Positions 15,269 to 23,713 of a DNA stretch of 27,765 nt are shown here, piece by piece. Location: the NCBI GenBank assembly GCA_037441775.1, contig JBBIRO010000044.1, positions 1 through 27,765 of the forward strand, given 5' to 3'. Below the pieces are notes generated by a model. It did not search any database. It saw nothing but the letters and a program-made list of their open reading frames with translations, and was not told the origin of the DNA. A program made the translations under genes and the position numbers. Source of the DNA: CAMTWB01 sp037441775. GTDB taxonomy: Bacteria; Desulfobacterota; Syntrophia; Syntrophales; CAMTWB01. Each line of letters opens with the position of its first letter. Within the stretch, counting starts at the first letter, position 1.

Positions 15269-15297
15269 ATAATGCGCCGTAAAAATTAAAAAGTCAA
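15269..15297 (-). promoter_or_regulatory. Sigma-70 promoter for the dockerin/STN/cohesin/Ig operon
   Basis: Minus strand: TTGACT (15297-15292), 17-base spacer, CATTAT (15274-15269). The -35 matches five of six bases and the spacing is optimal. Transcription would begin near 15262, giving a leader of about 50 bases before the ATG at 15211. Confidence 0.65.
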
Positions 15298-15432
15298 ATG
15301 TTTTTTTGAGACTATCAAGGCCGCCAAATGCCTCCCCAATGGAAGCCGGGGCTGCGCCGACTATAAGGGCTTGCTTGTAAATATGTCGGTTCCATGTTAA
15401 GAGTTTACTAACTTACGGAATAAAAAGGGCGA

Positions 15433-16308
15433 ATGAATAACCTGCTTGCAAAAATCGTTATTTACGGACGGATGATCCGCTTTAGTCATACCATCTTCGC
15501 CCTGCCCTTTGCGCTTTCCGCCCTGGTTATCGTCGGTTGGGAGGCGCCGGTTACGGGCTGGCTTGTTTTTTGGATTATCATGGCGATGGCGGGTGGCCGC
15601 TCGGCGGCAATGGGCTTCAACCGCCTGGTGGACGCCGAAATTGACGCAGCCAACCCCCGCACCTGCCGGCGGGAGCTGCCGGCGGGCATTATCTCGGCCC
15701 GTGAAACGAAACTCTTCGTCAGCGGGGCGAGCATTTTTTTTGTTTTTTCCGCCGCCATGATTTCCTGGCTGTGCTTCTGGTTATCATTTCCTGTTCTCTT
15801 GCTGCTCTTGGGCTATTCCTACACCAAACGTTTCACCTGGCTGTCCCATCTGATTTTGGGGTTCGTAATCGGCCTCGCCCCGCTTGCGGTATGGCTTGCG
15901 GTAACGGGAGAGCTGTCATTACGCATCTCGCTTATGTCTTTCGCCCTTTGTACCTACATTACGGGCTTTGATATTCTCTACGCCTGTCAGGACGTGGAAT
16001 TCGACCGCGGTGCCGCCTTAAACTCACTGCCGGTGAGATTTGGGGTGAAGGCCGCGCTTATCTCGTCGGCCTTGATTCATGTGGCAACCTTCGTAAGTCT
16101 GGTGATGCTATGGCCGGTTTTCAATCTCAGCAATGCCTATCTCATTTTCATGGTCATTATCGGAGCGCTCTTGATTACGGAACATCTTTTGGTAAGGCCG
16201 GAGAATCTCTCCCAAATCAATATGGCTTTTTTTCATGTCAACAGCGTTGTTTCGGTAGTGGTGTTTGCGGCGATACTTACGGAAGAGATATTGCGATCAC
16301 TGTCCTGA
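15433..16308 (+). CDS. ubiA: UbiA-family polyprenyltransferase (probable menaquinone pathway, MqnP-like)
   Basis: An integral membrane enzyme that attaches a polyprenyl chain to an aromatic acid in quinone synthesis. The 291 residues contain several hydrophobic helices and both Asp-rich motifs: N63-R-L-V-D67-A-E-I-D71 and D180-I-L-Y-A-C-Q-D187-V-E-F-D191, which bind Mg-diphosphate. The ATG at 15433 is preceded by AAAGGG. It is followed after 18 bp by a UbiD decarboxylase. In the futalosine menaquinone pathway the UbiA-like (MqnP) and UbiD-like (MqnL) genes act consecutively on 1,4-dihydroxy-6-naphthoate; the pairing and the obligate-anaerobe setting favour that over ubiquinone synthesis. This is inference, as no other mqn gene is in the window. 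Confidence 0.9.
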   Translation: MNNLLAKIVIYGRMIRFSHTIFALPFALSALVIVGWEAPVTGWLVFWIIMAMAGGRSAAMGFNRLVDAEIDAANPRTCRRELPAGIISARETKLFVSGASIFFVFSAAMISWLCFWLSFPVLLLLLGYSYTKRFTWLSHLILGFVIGLAPLAVWLAVTGELSLRISLMSFALCTYITGFDILYACQDVEFDRGAALNSLPVRFGVKAALISSALIHVATFVSLVMLWPVFNLSNAYLIFMVIIGALLITEHLLVRPENLSQINMAFFHVNSVVSVVVFAAILTEEILRSLS

Positions 16309-16326
16309 AAAAACTGGAGATTTAGG

Positions 16327-18177
16327 ATGTTTAAACGGGATGACGCAGCTAGTGGGCCAGCAAACTACCGGAACCTCCGGGAATTTATCGCGGCCTTGGA
16401 AGCGGTAGGAGAGCTGATCCGGATTGGCGAGCCCTGTTCCCCTTACCTGGAGATCTCCGCTATAACCGACTTGGCCTCAAAAAGTGAAGGCGGCGGCAAG
16501 GCTTTGCTGTTTGAGCGGGCCACTGGCTACGACTTCCCGGTTTTAACCAATGCCTTTGGCAGCCGGAAACGGATCAACATGGCCCTGGGAACCTCTGACC
16601 TTCCTGCCCTGGGTCAGCGTCTGAAGTCGATTGTCCAGCTTAACCCCCCCCGGAGCCTCGCCGAAAAACTGGCTTTTGCCCGGGAGGCGCTTGGCTGGTC
16701 ACGCTTCCTGCCTCGCAGCCGGAAAAAGAGATCGCCCTGTCAGGAGCTGGTTTACCAGGGTGATGAGGTGGATTTATCCCGTCTGCCGGTACTCCATACC
16801 TGGCCGATGGACGGCGGGCCCTTTGTGACCCTGCCGGTGGTTTTCACCCGCAGCCTGGAGACGAAAGCGAGGAATGTGGGCATGTACCGCCTGCAGGTAT
16901 TCGACCGCAACAGCACCGGTATGCACTGGCACATCCACAAGGATGGCGCTCATTTTTTTCACGAGTATTGCAAGGCGGGCCGGCGGATGGAGGTAGCGGT
17001 GGTCATCGGCTGCGACCCGGCAGTTACTTATGCGGCGACAGCGCCCCTGCCTCGAGGGATCGACGAACTACTGTTGGCGGGATTCATCCGCCGCGCTCCC
17101 GTCGAAATGGTCAAGTGCCTGACGGTGGATCTGGAGGTGCCCGCGGAGGCGGAGATCGTTCTCGAAGGCTATGTCGATCCGGAGGAGCGACGGCTGGAGG
17201 GACCTTTCGGCGACCATACGGGATACTATTCCCTGGCCGATCTCTACCCGGTTTTTCATGTCACCGCCTTGACCCATCGCCGGGGAGCAGTCTACAGCGC
17301 GACGGTCGTGGGGCGGCCGCCGATGGAGGACTGCTACCTGGCCCTGGCGACGGAGCGGCTGTTTCTGCCGCTTCTCCAAACCGTCCAGCCGGAGATCAAG
17401 GACTACTGGCTTCCCTGGGAGGGAGTCTTCCACAATCTGGCGGTAGTGGCCATCGAGAAGACCTATCCCCGGCAGGCCTGGAAGGTGATGCAGGCCCTGT
17501 GGGGCTCGGGACAGATGAGTTTCTGCAAGATAATTGTGGTGGTGGATGCTGCCGCGGACTTCGGTGACCGCGGGAGCATCCTGCGGCTTTTGAGCGCAGT
17601 TCTGGATTTCAGCCGGGATATGAACATCACCGAAGGGATTCTCGATGTCCTGGATCACGCCGCGCCTCAGGCCTGCTACGGCGGCAAGCTGGGGATCGAT
17701 CTGACGCGGCCGCTGGCGGGAGAGGCGCCTAGGCGCAGCCCCCCGGTTGTTTGCCGCTTCGATGAGTCCCTTTTCTGGTTGCGTCTACGAGAGCGGGAGC
17801 CGGCCTTTAGCGGCTACCGGTTTCTTTTCGGGGACGCACTTCACCCGCTGTTGCTTCTGGCGGTGCAAAAAACGCAGGTCCGGCAGTTTCCGGGGCTGGC
17901 CCGCTCTTTTCTTTCTCTTGAACCCCCGCCAGGAACAATTGCAATTTTCTTCGATGCCAAGGAGGATCTGGAGGATGATTCCCTGCTCTTGTGGCGTCTG
18001 CTCAACAATTGTGATCCGGGGCGGGATCTGATCTTGGAGGCCGACCGGCTCTTGGTCGATGCCACCCGGAAGGGCCCGGAGGACGGTTATTGCCGGCAGT
18101 GGCCGGAGGATGTGGCAATGACGCCGGAAGTGATGAAAATCGCATTAGAAAAGGCGAAAAAATGGGGTGTCGTATGA
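16327..18177 (+). CDS. ubiD: UbiD-family decarboxylase (menaquinone biosynthesis type)
   Basis: A prenylated-FMN-dependent decarboxylase of 616 residues, the long form typical of the menaquinone (SCO4490/MqnL-like) subfamily rather than the roughly 490-residue E. coli UbiD. Visible family features are RNVGMYRLQVFD (182-193) in the cofactor site, EIVLEG (276-281), EGPFGDHTGYY beginning at Glu291, and the IVVVDxxxD-type segment further on. No membrane segments. The ATG at 16327 has GGAG seven bases upstream. It follows ubiA by 18 bp and its end overlaps the methyltransferase gene, so the genes are very likely co-transcribed. An associated UbiX (prenyl-FMN synthase) is not in the window. Confidence 0.92.
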   Translation: MFKRDDAASGPANYRNLREFIAALEAVGELIRIGEPCSPYLEISAITDLASKSEGGGKALLFERATGYDFPVLTNAFGSRKRINMALGTSDLPALGQRLKSIVQLNPPRSLAEKLAFAREALGWSRFLPRSRKKRSPCQELVYQGDEVDLSRLPVLHTWPMDGGPFVTLPVVFTRSLETKARNVGMYRLQVFDRNSTGMHWHIHKDGAHFFHEYCKAGRRMEVAVVIGCDPAVTYAATAPLPRGIDELLLAGFIRRAPVEMVKCLTVDLEVPAEAEIVLEGYVDPEERRLEGPFGDHTGYYSLADLYPVFHVTALTHRRGAVYSATVVGRPPMEDCYLALATERLFLPLLQTVQPEIKDYWLPWEGVFHNLAVVAIEKTYPRQAWKVMQALWGSGQMSFCKIIVVVDAAADFGDRGSILRLLSAVLDFSRDMNITEGILDVLDHAAPQACYGGKLGIDLTRPLAGEAPRRSPPVVCRFDESLFWLRLREREPAFSGYRFLFGDALHPLLLLAVQKTQVRQFPGLARSFLSLEPPPGTIAIFFDAKEDLEDDSLLLWRLLNNCDPGRDLILEADRLLVDATRKGPEDGYCRQWPEDVAMTPEVMKIALEKAKKWGVV

Positions 18178-18713
18178 AAATGCATTTTGCGCTGGAAACT
18201 GATTTCGGTCCCCTGGTTTTGCTGTGGGAAGAACAGGAAAAGCTTAGGCTGAGCCGGATTATCCTGCCCGCTGCCGCGGAGGAATCTTCCCCGCTATTTT
18301 TGGCGGACAGCCGTCTGATCTCTCCCGGAGCCCCGCACCGGCCGATGCTGGATAGGATTCATGCTTGTCTGAATGGCCGCGGTGACGACGGCGAACTTGA
18401 TGTCACCGGGCTTAACTTAACCGATTTCCAAAAACGGGTATTGCATCAGTGCCGGCTGATACCCCGGGGCATGGTTGCCTCTTATGGAACTCTCGCTGCT
18501 GCGGTGGGTTGCCCCAAAGGCGCGCGCGCTGTGGGCGGGGCAATGGCCGCCAATCCGCTTCCCCTTTTGATCCCTTGCCACCGTGTGGCTCGGTCCGGCG
18601 GATGCCTGGGCGATTTCGGCGGCGGGCTGGCGATGAAAAAGGCGCTCCTGGTCTGCGAGGGAGTCGAGTTTGACGGGCAAAACCGGGTAGCCGGGCGATT
18701 TTATTATCAGTAG
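18162..18713 (+). CDS. ogt: Methylated-DNA--[protein]-cysteine S-methyltransferase
   Basis: A suicide DNA-repair protein that moves the alkyl group from O6-alkylguanine to its own cysteine. The active-site PCHRV carries Cys139 (numbering from the ATG at 18162); the helix-turn-helix and Asn-hinge region ASYGTLAAAVGCPKGARAVGGAMAAN is typical, split here as ASYGTLAAAVG then ARAVGGAMAAN. Length (183 aa) fits Ogt-type enzymes without an Ada domain. Start choice: ATG 18162 has AAAGG seven bases upstream; ATG 18174, which forms an ATGA overlap with the ubiD stop, is the alternative. It sits directly before uvrC, so two DNA-repair genes are linked. Confidence 0.93.
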   Translation: MGCRMKMHFALETDFGPLVLLWEEQEKLRLSRIILPAAAEESSPLFLADSRLISPGAPHRPMLDRIHACLNGRGDDGELDVTGLNLTDFQKRVLHQCRLIPRGMVASYGTLAAAVGCPKGARAVGGAMAANPLPLLIPCHRVARSGGCLGDFGGGLAMKKALLVCEGVEFDGQNRVAGRFYYQ

Positions 18714-18747
18714 TTTCGGGTTTGCTGCTTTTCTTCAGCAATCGCCA

Positions 18748-20601
18748 ATGGACGATAACCTCAATAATCCAGACCTGACCCCTGCGGCCTTCCCGCAATC
18801 CCCCGGTATTTATCTGATGAAGGATAGCGCGGGCCGGGTGATTTACGTCGGTAAGGCCAACAACCTGCGGGGGCGGATCGGGGCCTATCTCAACCGCACC
18901 GATTCCCGGGTCATGATTCCCTGGCTGATGTCTCAGGTGGCGGGTATCGAATTTATCGTCACCGAGACCGAAAAAGAAGCGCTGATTCTGGAAAACAGTC
19001 TCATCAAAACCCACCGCCCCCGGTATAATGTTTATTTTCGTGACGATAAGGAGTATTTCCATCTCCGTCTGGCTGTTGACGCACCCTTTCCCCGGTTGGA
19101 GCTGATCCGCCGGCCGGCAAAAGACGGGGCCAAATATTTCGGTCCCTATCCTTCCAGTTCCTCCGCACGGGAAACCCTGCGTTTCTTGCAGGAGATATTT
19201 CCCCTGCGCACCTGTCGCGACCGGGAAATGAAATCACGCCGCCGGCCTTGTCTGGAGTATGCCATCCAGCGCTGCCCGGCCCCCTGTGTCGGCCTGGTTA
19301 GTCCGGAGTCATACCGCCAAACGGTGCAGGACACGGCGGCCTTCCTTGAAGGCCGGGTGCAGGGGCTTCTGGGTGATCTGAGACAACGGATGGAAGCGGC
19401 CGCCCAGAGCTTGGAATTTGAGCAGGCCGCCCGGCTGCGGGACCGGATCGGGGCGATCACGAGGACCCTGGAGCGGCAGTCGGTTTATGCGCTCGAATCC
19501 CGCGACTACGATATCTTCGGAATCTATCAAGAGGGGAGTTTAAGCCAGGTTTGCGCCCTTTTTATCCGGCGGGGAGTCCTTTTGGAAAAGAGAGCTTTTC
19601 CCCTGCTTGCCGTTCCCTGGGATGAGCAGGCGGTCCTGGGCGCCGTTATCAAACAGTACTATTTGGGCGGGGCTGCCGTTCCCGATGAGATCCTGCTGCC
19701 TGTTTATCTCGAAGATGCGAAAATGTTTGCCGAACTGCTCCGGGAAAGACGGGGGCGACCGGTCAAGATTCGCCAGGCGGCCCGGGGCCGGCTCAAGGAA
19801 CTCCTCAAACTGGCCCGGCTCAACGCCGAAAACAGTTTGAAAATGCAAGGCGCCGGGGCCGATCCCCGGTTGATCATGCAACAACTGACGGAAAAACTGG
19901 GGCTGGCCCGCGAACCGAGGCATATCGAGTGCTATGATATCTCCAATTTGGGAGGCGTTTATGCCGCAGGGTCAAAGGTGAGCTTTGTCAACGGCCTGCC
20001 CTGGAAAGAGGGGTATCGGCGCTACCGGATTAAGACCCTGACCGGGGCGGATGATTACGGGATGATGTACGAGGTGCTGAACCGCCGGCTGACGAGTGGC
20101 CGGAAGGGAGACGAAATGCCCGATTTGATTATCGTGGACGGGGGGAAGGGCCATCTGGCGGTGGCGCAGGCAGCGCTGAAGGACCTGGGGATCACCGGCG
20201 TCGCGGTCATCGCCCTGGCCAAAGAGTTGCGTCGGGGCGGGGGAGCGGGAAGCGCCAAAACCGCTGAGGAGCGGGTGTATCTTCCCGGCCGTAAAGACCC
20301 GCTCTACCCTTCCCGCTGGCCGCCGCTGCTGTTATTTCTCCAGCGCATCCGTGACGAGGCCCACCGCTTTGCCCGGAAATATCACGTCAAGATCAAGGAA
20401 AAGAGCGATTTTGCCTCCCTGCTCGACTCAATCCCCGCCATCGGTCAGTTCCGCCGCAAGGCGCTTTTGACCCACTTCAACAGCTACGAAGAAATTGCCG
20501 CCGCCTCTCCGGAGGAGCTGCTCCGGGTGCCCGGACTGGGTGTCAGGACGGCGCGGAAGATCCGCGCCTATTTTGACGGCCGGCTGGCACCTGATGAGTA
20601 G
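18748..20601 (+). CDS. uvrC: UvrABC excinuclease subunit C
   Basis: The subunit that makes both incisions in nucleotide-excision repair. The 617 residues show the GIY-YIG nuclease domain at the N-terminus (GIYLMKDSAGRVIYVGKA, about 20-38), the UVR UvrB-interaction helix pair (about 205-240, LEFEQAARLRDRI), the RNase H-like endonuclease domain (IECYDISNLGG, LIIVDGGKGHL) and paired helix-hairpin-helix motifs at the C-terminus (IPAIGQFRRKALL and VPGLGVRTARKI). Length is normal and no key segment is missing. The ATG at 18748 lacks a clear Shine-Dalgarno; a small TTGCTG/CAGCAA hairpin at 18722-18741 lies just before it, so translation may depend on coupling to the upstream gene, 34 bp away. Confidence 0.97.
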   Translation: MDDNLNNPDLTPAAFPQSPGIYLMKDSAGRVIYVGKANNLRGRIGAYLNRTDSRVMIPWLMSQVAGIEFIVTETEKEALILENSLIKTHRPRYNVYFRDDKEYFHLRLAVDAPFPRLELIRRPAKDGAKYFGPYPSSSSARETLRFLQEIFPLRTCRDREMKSRRRPCLEYAIQRCPAPCVGLVSPESYRQTVQDTAAFLEGRVQGLLGDLRQRMEAAAQSLEFEQAARLRDRIGAITRTLERQSVYALESRDYDIFGIYQEGSLSQVCALFIRRGVLLEKRAFPLLAVPWDEQAVLGAVIKQYYLGGAAVPDEILLPVYLEDAKMFAELLRERRGRPVKIRQAARGRLKELLKLARLNAENSLKMQGAGADPRLIMQQLTEKLGLAREPRHIECYDISNLGGVYAAGSKVSFVNGLPWKEGYRRYRIKTLTGADDYGMMYEVLNRRLTSGRKGDEMPDLIIVDGGKGHLAVAQAALKDLGITGVAVIALAKELRRGGGAGSAKTAEERVYLPGRKDPLYPSRWPPLLLFLQRIRDEAHRFARKYHVKIKEKSDFASLLDSIPAIGQFRRKALLTHFNSYEEIAAASPEELLRVPGLGVRTARKIRAYFDGRLAPDE

Positions 20602-20623
20602 CGGCCTTCGCCGCCGGTTTTTT
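20601..20623 (+). terminator. Rho-independent terminator after uvrC
   Basis: GCGGC pairs with GCCGC around a CTTC loop, followed by CGG and six T. It starts at the uvrC stop codon and lies between the convergent uvrC and proB genes. Confidence 0.7.
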
Positions 20624-20684
20624 GCGGACCAGGCGCAGCGCGACCGGGAGCGCCGCACCCAGCGCAACGCTTCCCTCGCGACGG

Positions 20685-21818
20685 TCACCTTTTTATCACC
20701 GCCAGGTTGTCCCGGTGGATCACCTCATCGTAATCCTTGTAGCCTAAAACCTGCTCAATGCGGGATGTTTTCAACCCCATTATCTTGCCAGTTTCTTCGG
20801 AGCTGTAATTGGTCAATCCTTTGGCCATGGGCAGACCAGTCTGATCGACGCAGGTAACGGGGTCGCCCGCGGCAAAATCTCCTTCCACGGCAATTATTCC
20901 CGACGGCAGCAGGCTCTTGCCCTCTTCGATGATCGCTTTCTTCGCCCCGGCGTCGATAATTATTTTCCCACGGGACCGCAGGGTAAAGGCAATCCAGTAC
21001 TTGCGGCTCTTAAGCTGCCGTTCCCGGTTGGGCAAAAAGAGCGTTCCCACCTCCCGGCCGGCAAAAATATCGGTGATGACGCCGGGCCGCTTTCCGGGGG
21101 CGATGATGCAGGGAATCCCAAAGGCGGTGATCTTTTTAGCGGCCATCACCTTGCTTTTCATGCCGCCGGTGCCCGCCGCGGTGCCGGTTTCCGCAGCCAC
21201 CGCCTCGATTTCCGGGGTGATCTCTTCCACCAGCGGTATCAGGCGGGCATCAGGCAATGATGGATCGCGGTCATAGAGACCTTCGGCGCTGGTTAAGTTA
21301 ATCAGGAGCTGGGCCTCGATGATATTGGCTATCATGGCGGAGAGGTTGTCGTTGTCGCCGAACTTTATTTCATCCACCGCGACCGTGTCGTTTTCGTTGA
21401 TAATAGCGAGGACTCCCCAGTCACGCAGGGTCAGAAGGGTGTTTTTTATGTTCAGAAAACGGCGGCGATCCACCAGATCGCTCATGGTAAGGAGAATCTG
21501 GGCCGTTAAGATATTGTGGCGGCCAAAGGCGTTGGAATAGACCCGCATCAGGCGGCTCTGGCCGATGGCCGCGGCGGCCTGCTTCTGAGGAATGCTCTTG
21601 AGGGGGGCGGTAATCCCCATTCGCTGCTTTCCAGAGGCGATAGCGCCGGAGGACACTAAGACCACCTGACGCCCTTCCCGGCTCAACTGCGCCAATTCAT
21701 CCGCCAACTGTTGGATGATGACCAGGTCCAGACCGTCCTTACCCGTCAGGACGGCGCTGCCGACCTTAACCAGCACCCGTTTGACGTTTCCAGCAAGTTC
21801 CGCGCGCCTATTAATCAT
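20685..21818 (-). CDS. proB: Glutamate 5-kinase
   Basis: Phosphorylates glutamate in the first step of proline synthesis. The 377 residues comprise an amino-acid kinase domain (RVLVKVGSAVLTG at 14-26; LVSSGAIASGKQRMG at 54-68; NENDTVAVDEIKFGDNDN at 141-158; GTGGMKSK later) and a C-terminal PUA domain (about 284-365), the normal two-domain form. Its ATG overlaps the obg stop as ATGA (21815-21818), showing translational coupling. The next proline gene, proA, is not downstream; uvrC converges from the other side. Confidence 0.97.
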   Translation of the reverse strand: MINRRAELAGNVKRVLVKVGSAVLTGKDGLDLVIIQQLADELAQLSREGRQVVLVSSGAIASGKQRMGITAPLKSIPQKQAAAAIGQSRLMRVYSNAFGRHNILTAQILLTMSDLVDRRRFLNIKNTLLTLRDWGVLAIINENDTVAVDEIKFGDNDNLSAMIANIIEAQLLINLTSAEGLYDRDPSLPDARLIPLVEEITPEIEAVAAETGTAAGTGGMKSKVMAAKKITAFGIPCIIAPGKRPGVITDIFAGREVGTLFLPNRERQLKSRKYWIAFTLRSRGKIIIDAGAKKAIIEEGKSLLPSGIIAVEGDFAAGDPVTCVDQTGLPMAKGLTNYSSEETGKIMGLKTSRIEQVLGYKDYDEVIHRDNLAVIKR

Positions 21819-22831
21819 TTTCCCTCGGCCCTTAAAATATTTAATGTTTTCATTAAAGTATCCATAATCGCCCGCACCCCTTCACCCGTGGCTGCCGAAA
21901 AGGGGAATATCCGGATATTGTTTTTACTGAAAATATCAGCAGTTTCCCGAAGACGCTTCCTGGTTGTCGGCAGATCTATCTTGTTTACGGCCACCACCTG
22001 CGGCTTGTTCACAAGCGAGGGAGAAAAATGGCCCAGCTCCTGGTTGATGCTCTGGTAGTCATCCCAGGCGCAGAGATTGTCGCTGACGGAAATATCCAGG
22101 ATATGTAAAAGCACCAGGGTGCGCTCGATGTGACGTAGAAACTGAATTCCCATTCCCGCCCCCAGGTGGGCGCCTCTGATCAGGCCCGGGATGTCAGCCA
22201 GGACAAGGCTTTGCTCCTCGTTGTATCTTGCCACCCCCAGGTTGGGGATCAGGGTTGTGAAGGGATAATCGGCGATCTTGGGTTTCGCTGCCGACACCCG
22301 GGAGATGAATGACGATTTTCCCACGTTGGGCAGGCCGATGATTCCCACCTCGGCCAGCAGCTTCAGCTCCAGCCTGACCCATCTCTCCTCGCCGGCGATT
22401 CCTTCCTGGGCGAAGCGGGGCGCCTGATGGGTGGAGGTCGCAAACCAGGCGTTGCCCTTGCCTCCCATGCCTCCCCGGGCGACCACATAACGGTCACCTG
22501 GAGAGGCCAGATCGGCCAGGATTGTTTCGTCAGTCACATCAATTATCACCGTGCCCGCCGGAACGGGGATAACCAGATCCGGCGCATCTTCCCCGGTCTT
22601 GTTGGAACCCTTGCCATGTCCGCCCCGCTTGGCCACATGATGCTGGCGGTACTTGAGTTCCAGGAGGGTGCGCAGATGGGGGTTCGCTTCAATGATCACG
22701 CTGCCGCCCCAGCCGCCGCTGCCGCCGTCCGGGCCGCCGCGGGGGACATACTTTTCCCGACGGAAACTGACGCAACCCTTGCCGCCGTCACCCGCCTTGA
22801 CGAATATTTTTGCCTCATCGATGAATTTCAT
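21815..22831 (-). CDS. obgE: Obg/CgtA ribosome-assembly GTPase
   Basis: An essential GTPase that acts in late 50S maturation. The N-terminal glycine-rich OBG fold (about 1-158; GDGGKGCVSFRREKYVPRGG, split by type as GDGGKGC then FRREKYVPRGGPDGGSGG) is followed by the G domain with GLPNVGKS at 166-173, DIPG at 213-216 and NKID near 286. At 338 residues it is the short form without a C-terminal extension. GGAAG lies about nine bases before the ATG. It overlaps proB by 4 bp and follows rplU-rpmA, the widespread gene order, although a terminator-like hairpin intervenes. Confidence 0.97.
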   Translation of the reverse strand: MKFIDEAKIFVKAGDGGKGCVSFRREKYVPRGGPDGGSGGWGGSVIIEANPHLRTLLELKYRQHHVAKRGGHGKGSNKTGEDAPDLVIPVPAGTVIIDVTDETILADLASPGDRYVVARGGMGGKGNAWFATSTHQAPRFAQEGIAGEERWVRLELKLLAEVGIIGLPNVGKSSFISRVSAAKPKIADYPFTTLIPNLGVARYNEEQSLVLADIPGLIRGAHLGAGMGIQFLRHIERTLVLLHILDISVSDNLCAWDDYQSINQELGHFSPSLVNKPQVVAVNKIDLPTTRKRLRETADIFSKNNIRIFPFSAATGEGVRAIMDTLMKTLNILRAEGK

Positions 22832-22919
22832 GTCTTAGCGCTTCCGGGTTTGGGAGCATGAACCTTTGATTCCCATGAGCAGACTGGCAGATGATTTCCC
22901 GGTCGTCAAGGAGAAAATA

Positions 22920-22946
22920 AAAAAGGCACATGCAATGTGCCTTTTT
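22920..22946. terminator. Bidirectional terminator-like hairpin between rpmA and obg
   Basis: AAAAAGGCACAT pairs with ATGTGCCTTTTT around a three-base loop, a perfect 12-bp stem with U-tracts in both directions. On the minus strand it lies 57 bp after rpmA, so it can reduce readthrough from the ribosomal genes into obg-proB. Confidence 0.8.
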
Positions 22947-23002
22947 ATGGGTATATCCGCTATTTATCCTCTTGATCGGTTCCTTGTGGCCCGATCAGTC
23001 GC

Positions 23003-23257
23003 TTAGGCGCTGTAAACGCTGATCTTCTTTCTTTTTTTGTCCAATTGCTCGAACTTTACAACCCCGTCGATCGTGGCGAAAATCGTGTAATCCCGGCCCA
23101 GCCCGACATTGTTGCCGGGGTGGAACTTCGTGCCCAATTGACGCACAATGATGCCGCCGGCATTGATCGACTGCCCGCCGAAAACCTTGACTCCCCGTCT
23201 TTGGGCGTTGCTGTCCCGGCCATTGCGGGAACTGCCCTGACCTTTTTTGTGTGCCAT
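23003..23257 (-). CDS. rpmA: 50S ribosomal protein L27
   Basis: The 84-residue protein starts MAHKKGQGSSRNGRDSNAQR and carries GGQSINAGGIIVRQLGTKFHPG, here seen as separate parts of the normal L27 sequence. The N-terminus begins directly with the lysine-rich tail that reaches the peptidyl-transferase centre; there is no cleavable extension of the Firmicutes type. It starts 10 bp after the rplU stop. Confidence 0.98.
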   Translation of the reverse strand: MAHKKGQGSSRNGRDSNAQRRGVKVFGGQSINAGGIIVRQLGTKFHPGNNVGLGRDYTIFATIDGVVKFEQLDKKRKKISVYSA

Positions 23258-23267
23258 ATATCCTCCG

Positions 23268-23579
23268 TCAGATGCTTATCTTTTTGATCCTCATCCGGGT
23301 CAGTTCCTGTCGATGACCGGTCTTTTTCTTGTACCCCTTGCGCCTTTTCATCTTGAAAACATCAACCTTCGGACCCTTAAACTGATTGACAATCTCAGCC
23401 ACTACCTGGGCGCCCGCCACGATTGGCCTGCCGATACGGGTTTCTTCCCCGCTGCCCACCATCAGAACCTGGTCAAAAATAATCTCGTCGCCCTTGGCTC
23501 CAATCAGCTTCTCGACGGCCAGCACCTCGCCTTCCGCTACCCGGTGCTGCTTGCCACCGGTCTTAATCACTGCATACAT
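23268..23579 (-). CDS. rplU: 50S ribosomal protein L21
   Basis: The 103-residue protein begins MYAVIKTGGKQHRV and ends in the basic KMKRRKGYKKKTGHRQ region that binds 23S rRNA, as is standard for L21. GAGGG seven bases before the ATG serves as ribosome binding site. It is the first gene of rplU-rpmA and has its own promoter (23643-23671) and a leader hairpin. Confidence 0.98.
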   Translation of the reverse strand: MYAVIKTGGKQHRVAEGEVLAVEKLIGAKGDEIIFDQVLMVGSGEETRIGRPIVAGAQVVAEIVNQFKGPKVDVFKMKRRKGYKKKTGHRQELTRMRIKKISI

Positions 23580-23606
23580 AACATACCCTCGCGCGCAATC
23601 TACCTG

Positions 23607-23630
23607 CCCCCCTGTTTGAAGACAGGGAGG
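23607..23630 (-). promoter_or_regulatory. Leader hairpin upstream of rplU (possible L21 autoregulatory leader)
   Basis: CCCTGT pairs with ACAGGG around six bases, extendable through CC/GG with one mismatch, inside the predicted 57-base leader between the start of transcription (about 23636) and the rplU ATG (23579). Ribosomal-protein leaders often carry such structures; no direct match to a known L21 leader was established. Confidence 0.45.
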
Positions 23631-23642
23631 AGGGAATGAAGG

Positions 23643-23671
23643 CTTATATAGACTTATTAGCCGTCTGTCAA
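23643..23671 (-). promoter_or_regulatory. Sigma-70 promoter for rplU-rpmA
   Basis: Minus strand: perfect -35 TTGACA (23671-23666), 17-base spacer, -10 TATAAG (23648-23643, five of six). It lies 64 bp upstream of the rplU start and just after the radical SAM gene. Confidence 0.8.
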
Positions 23672-23713
23672 ATGAAATTTGTCGCCGAATAGTTATGGGG
23701 ACGGCATGCCGAA

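Noticed and set aside
15320..15375. Possible c-di-GMP (GEMM) riboswitch upstream of ubiA
   Set aside because: The region is GC-rich with a CCCC/GGGG pairing, but the conserved GACGCAAAGC-type core and the receptor parts are absent.
16968..17567. A 199-codon ORF inside ubiD
   Set aside because: Gly/Arg-rich shadow of the conserved UbiD frame, with no family features.
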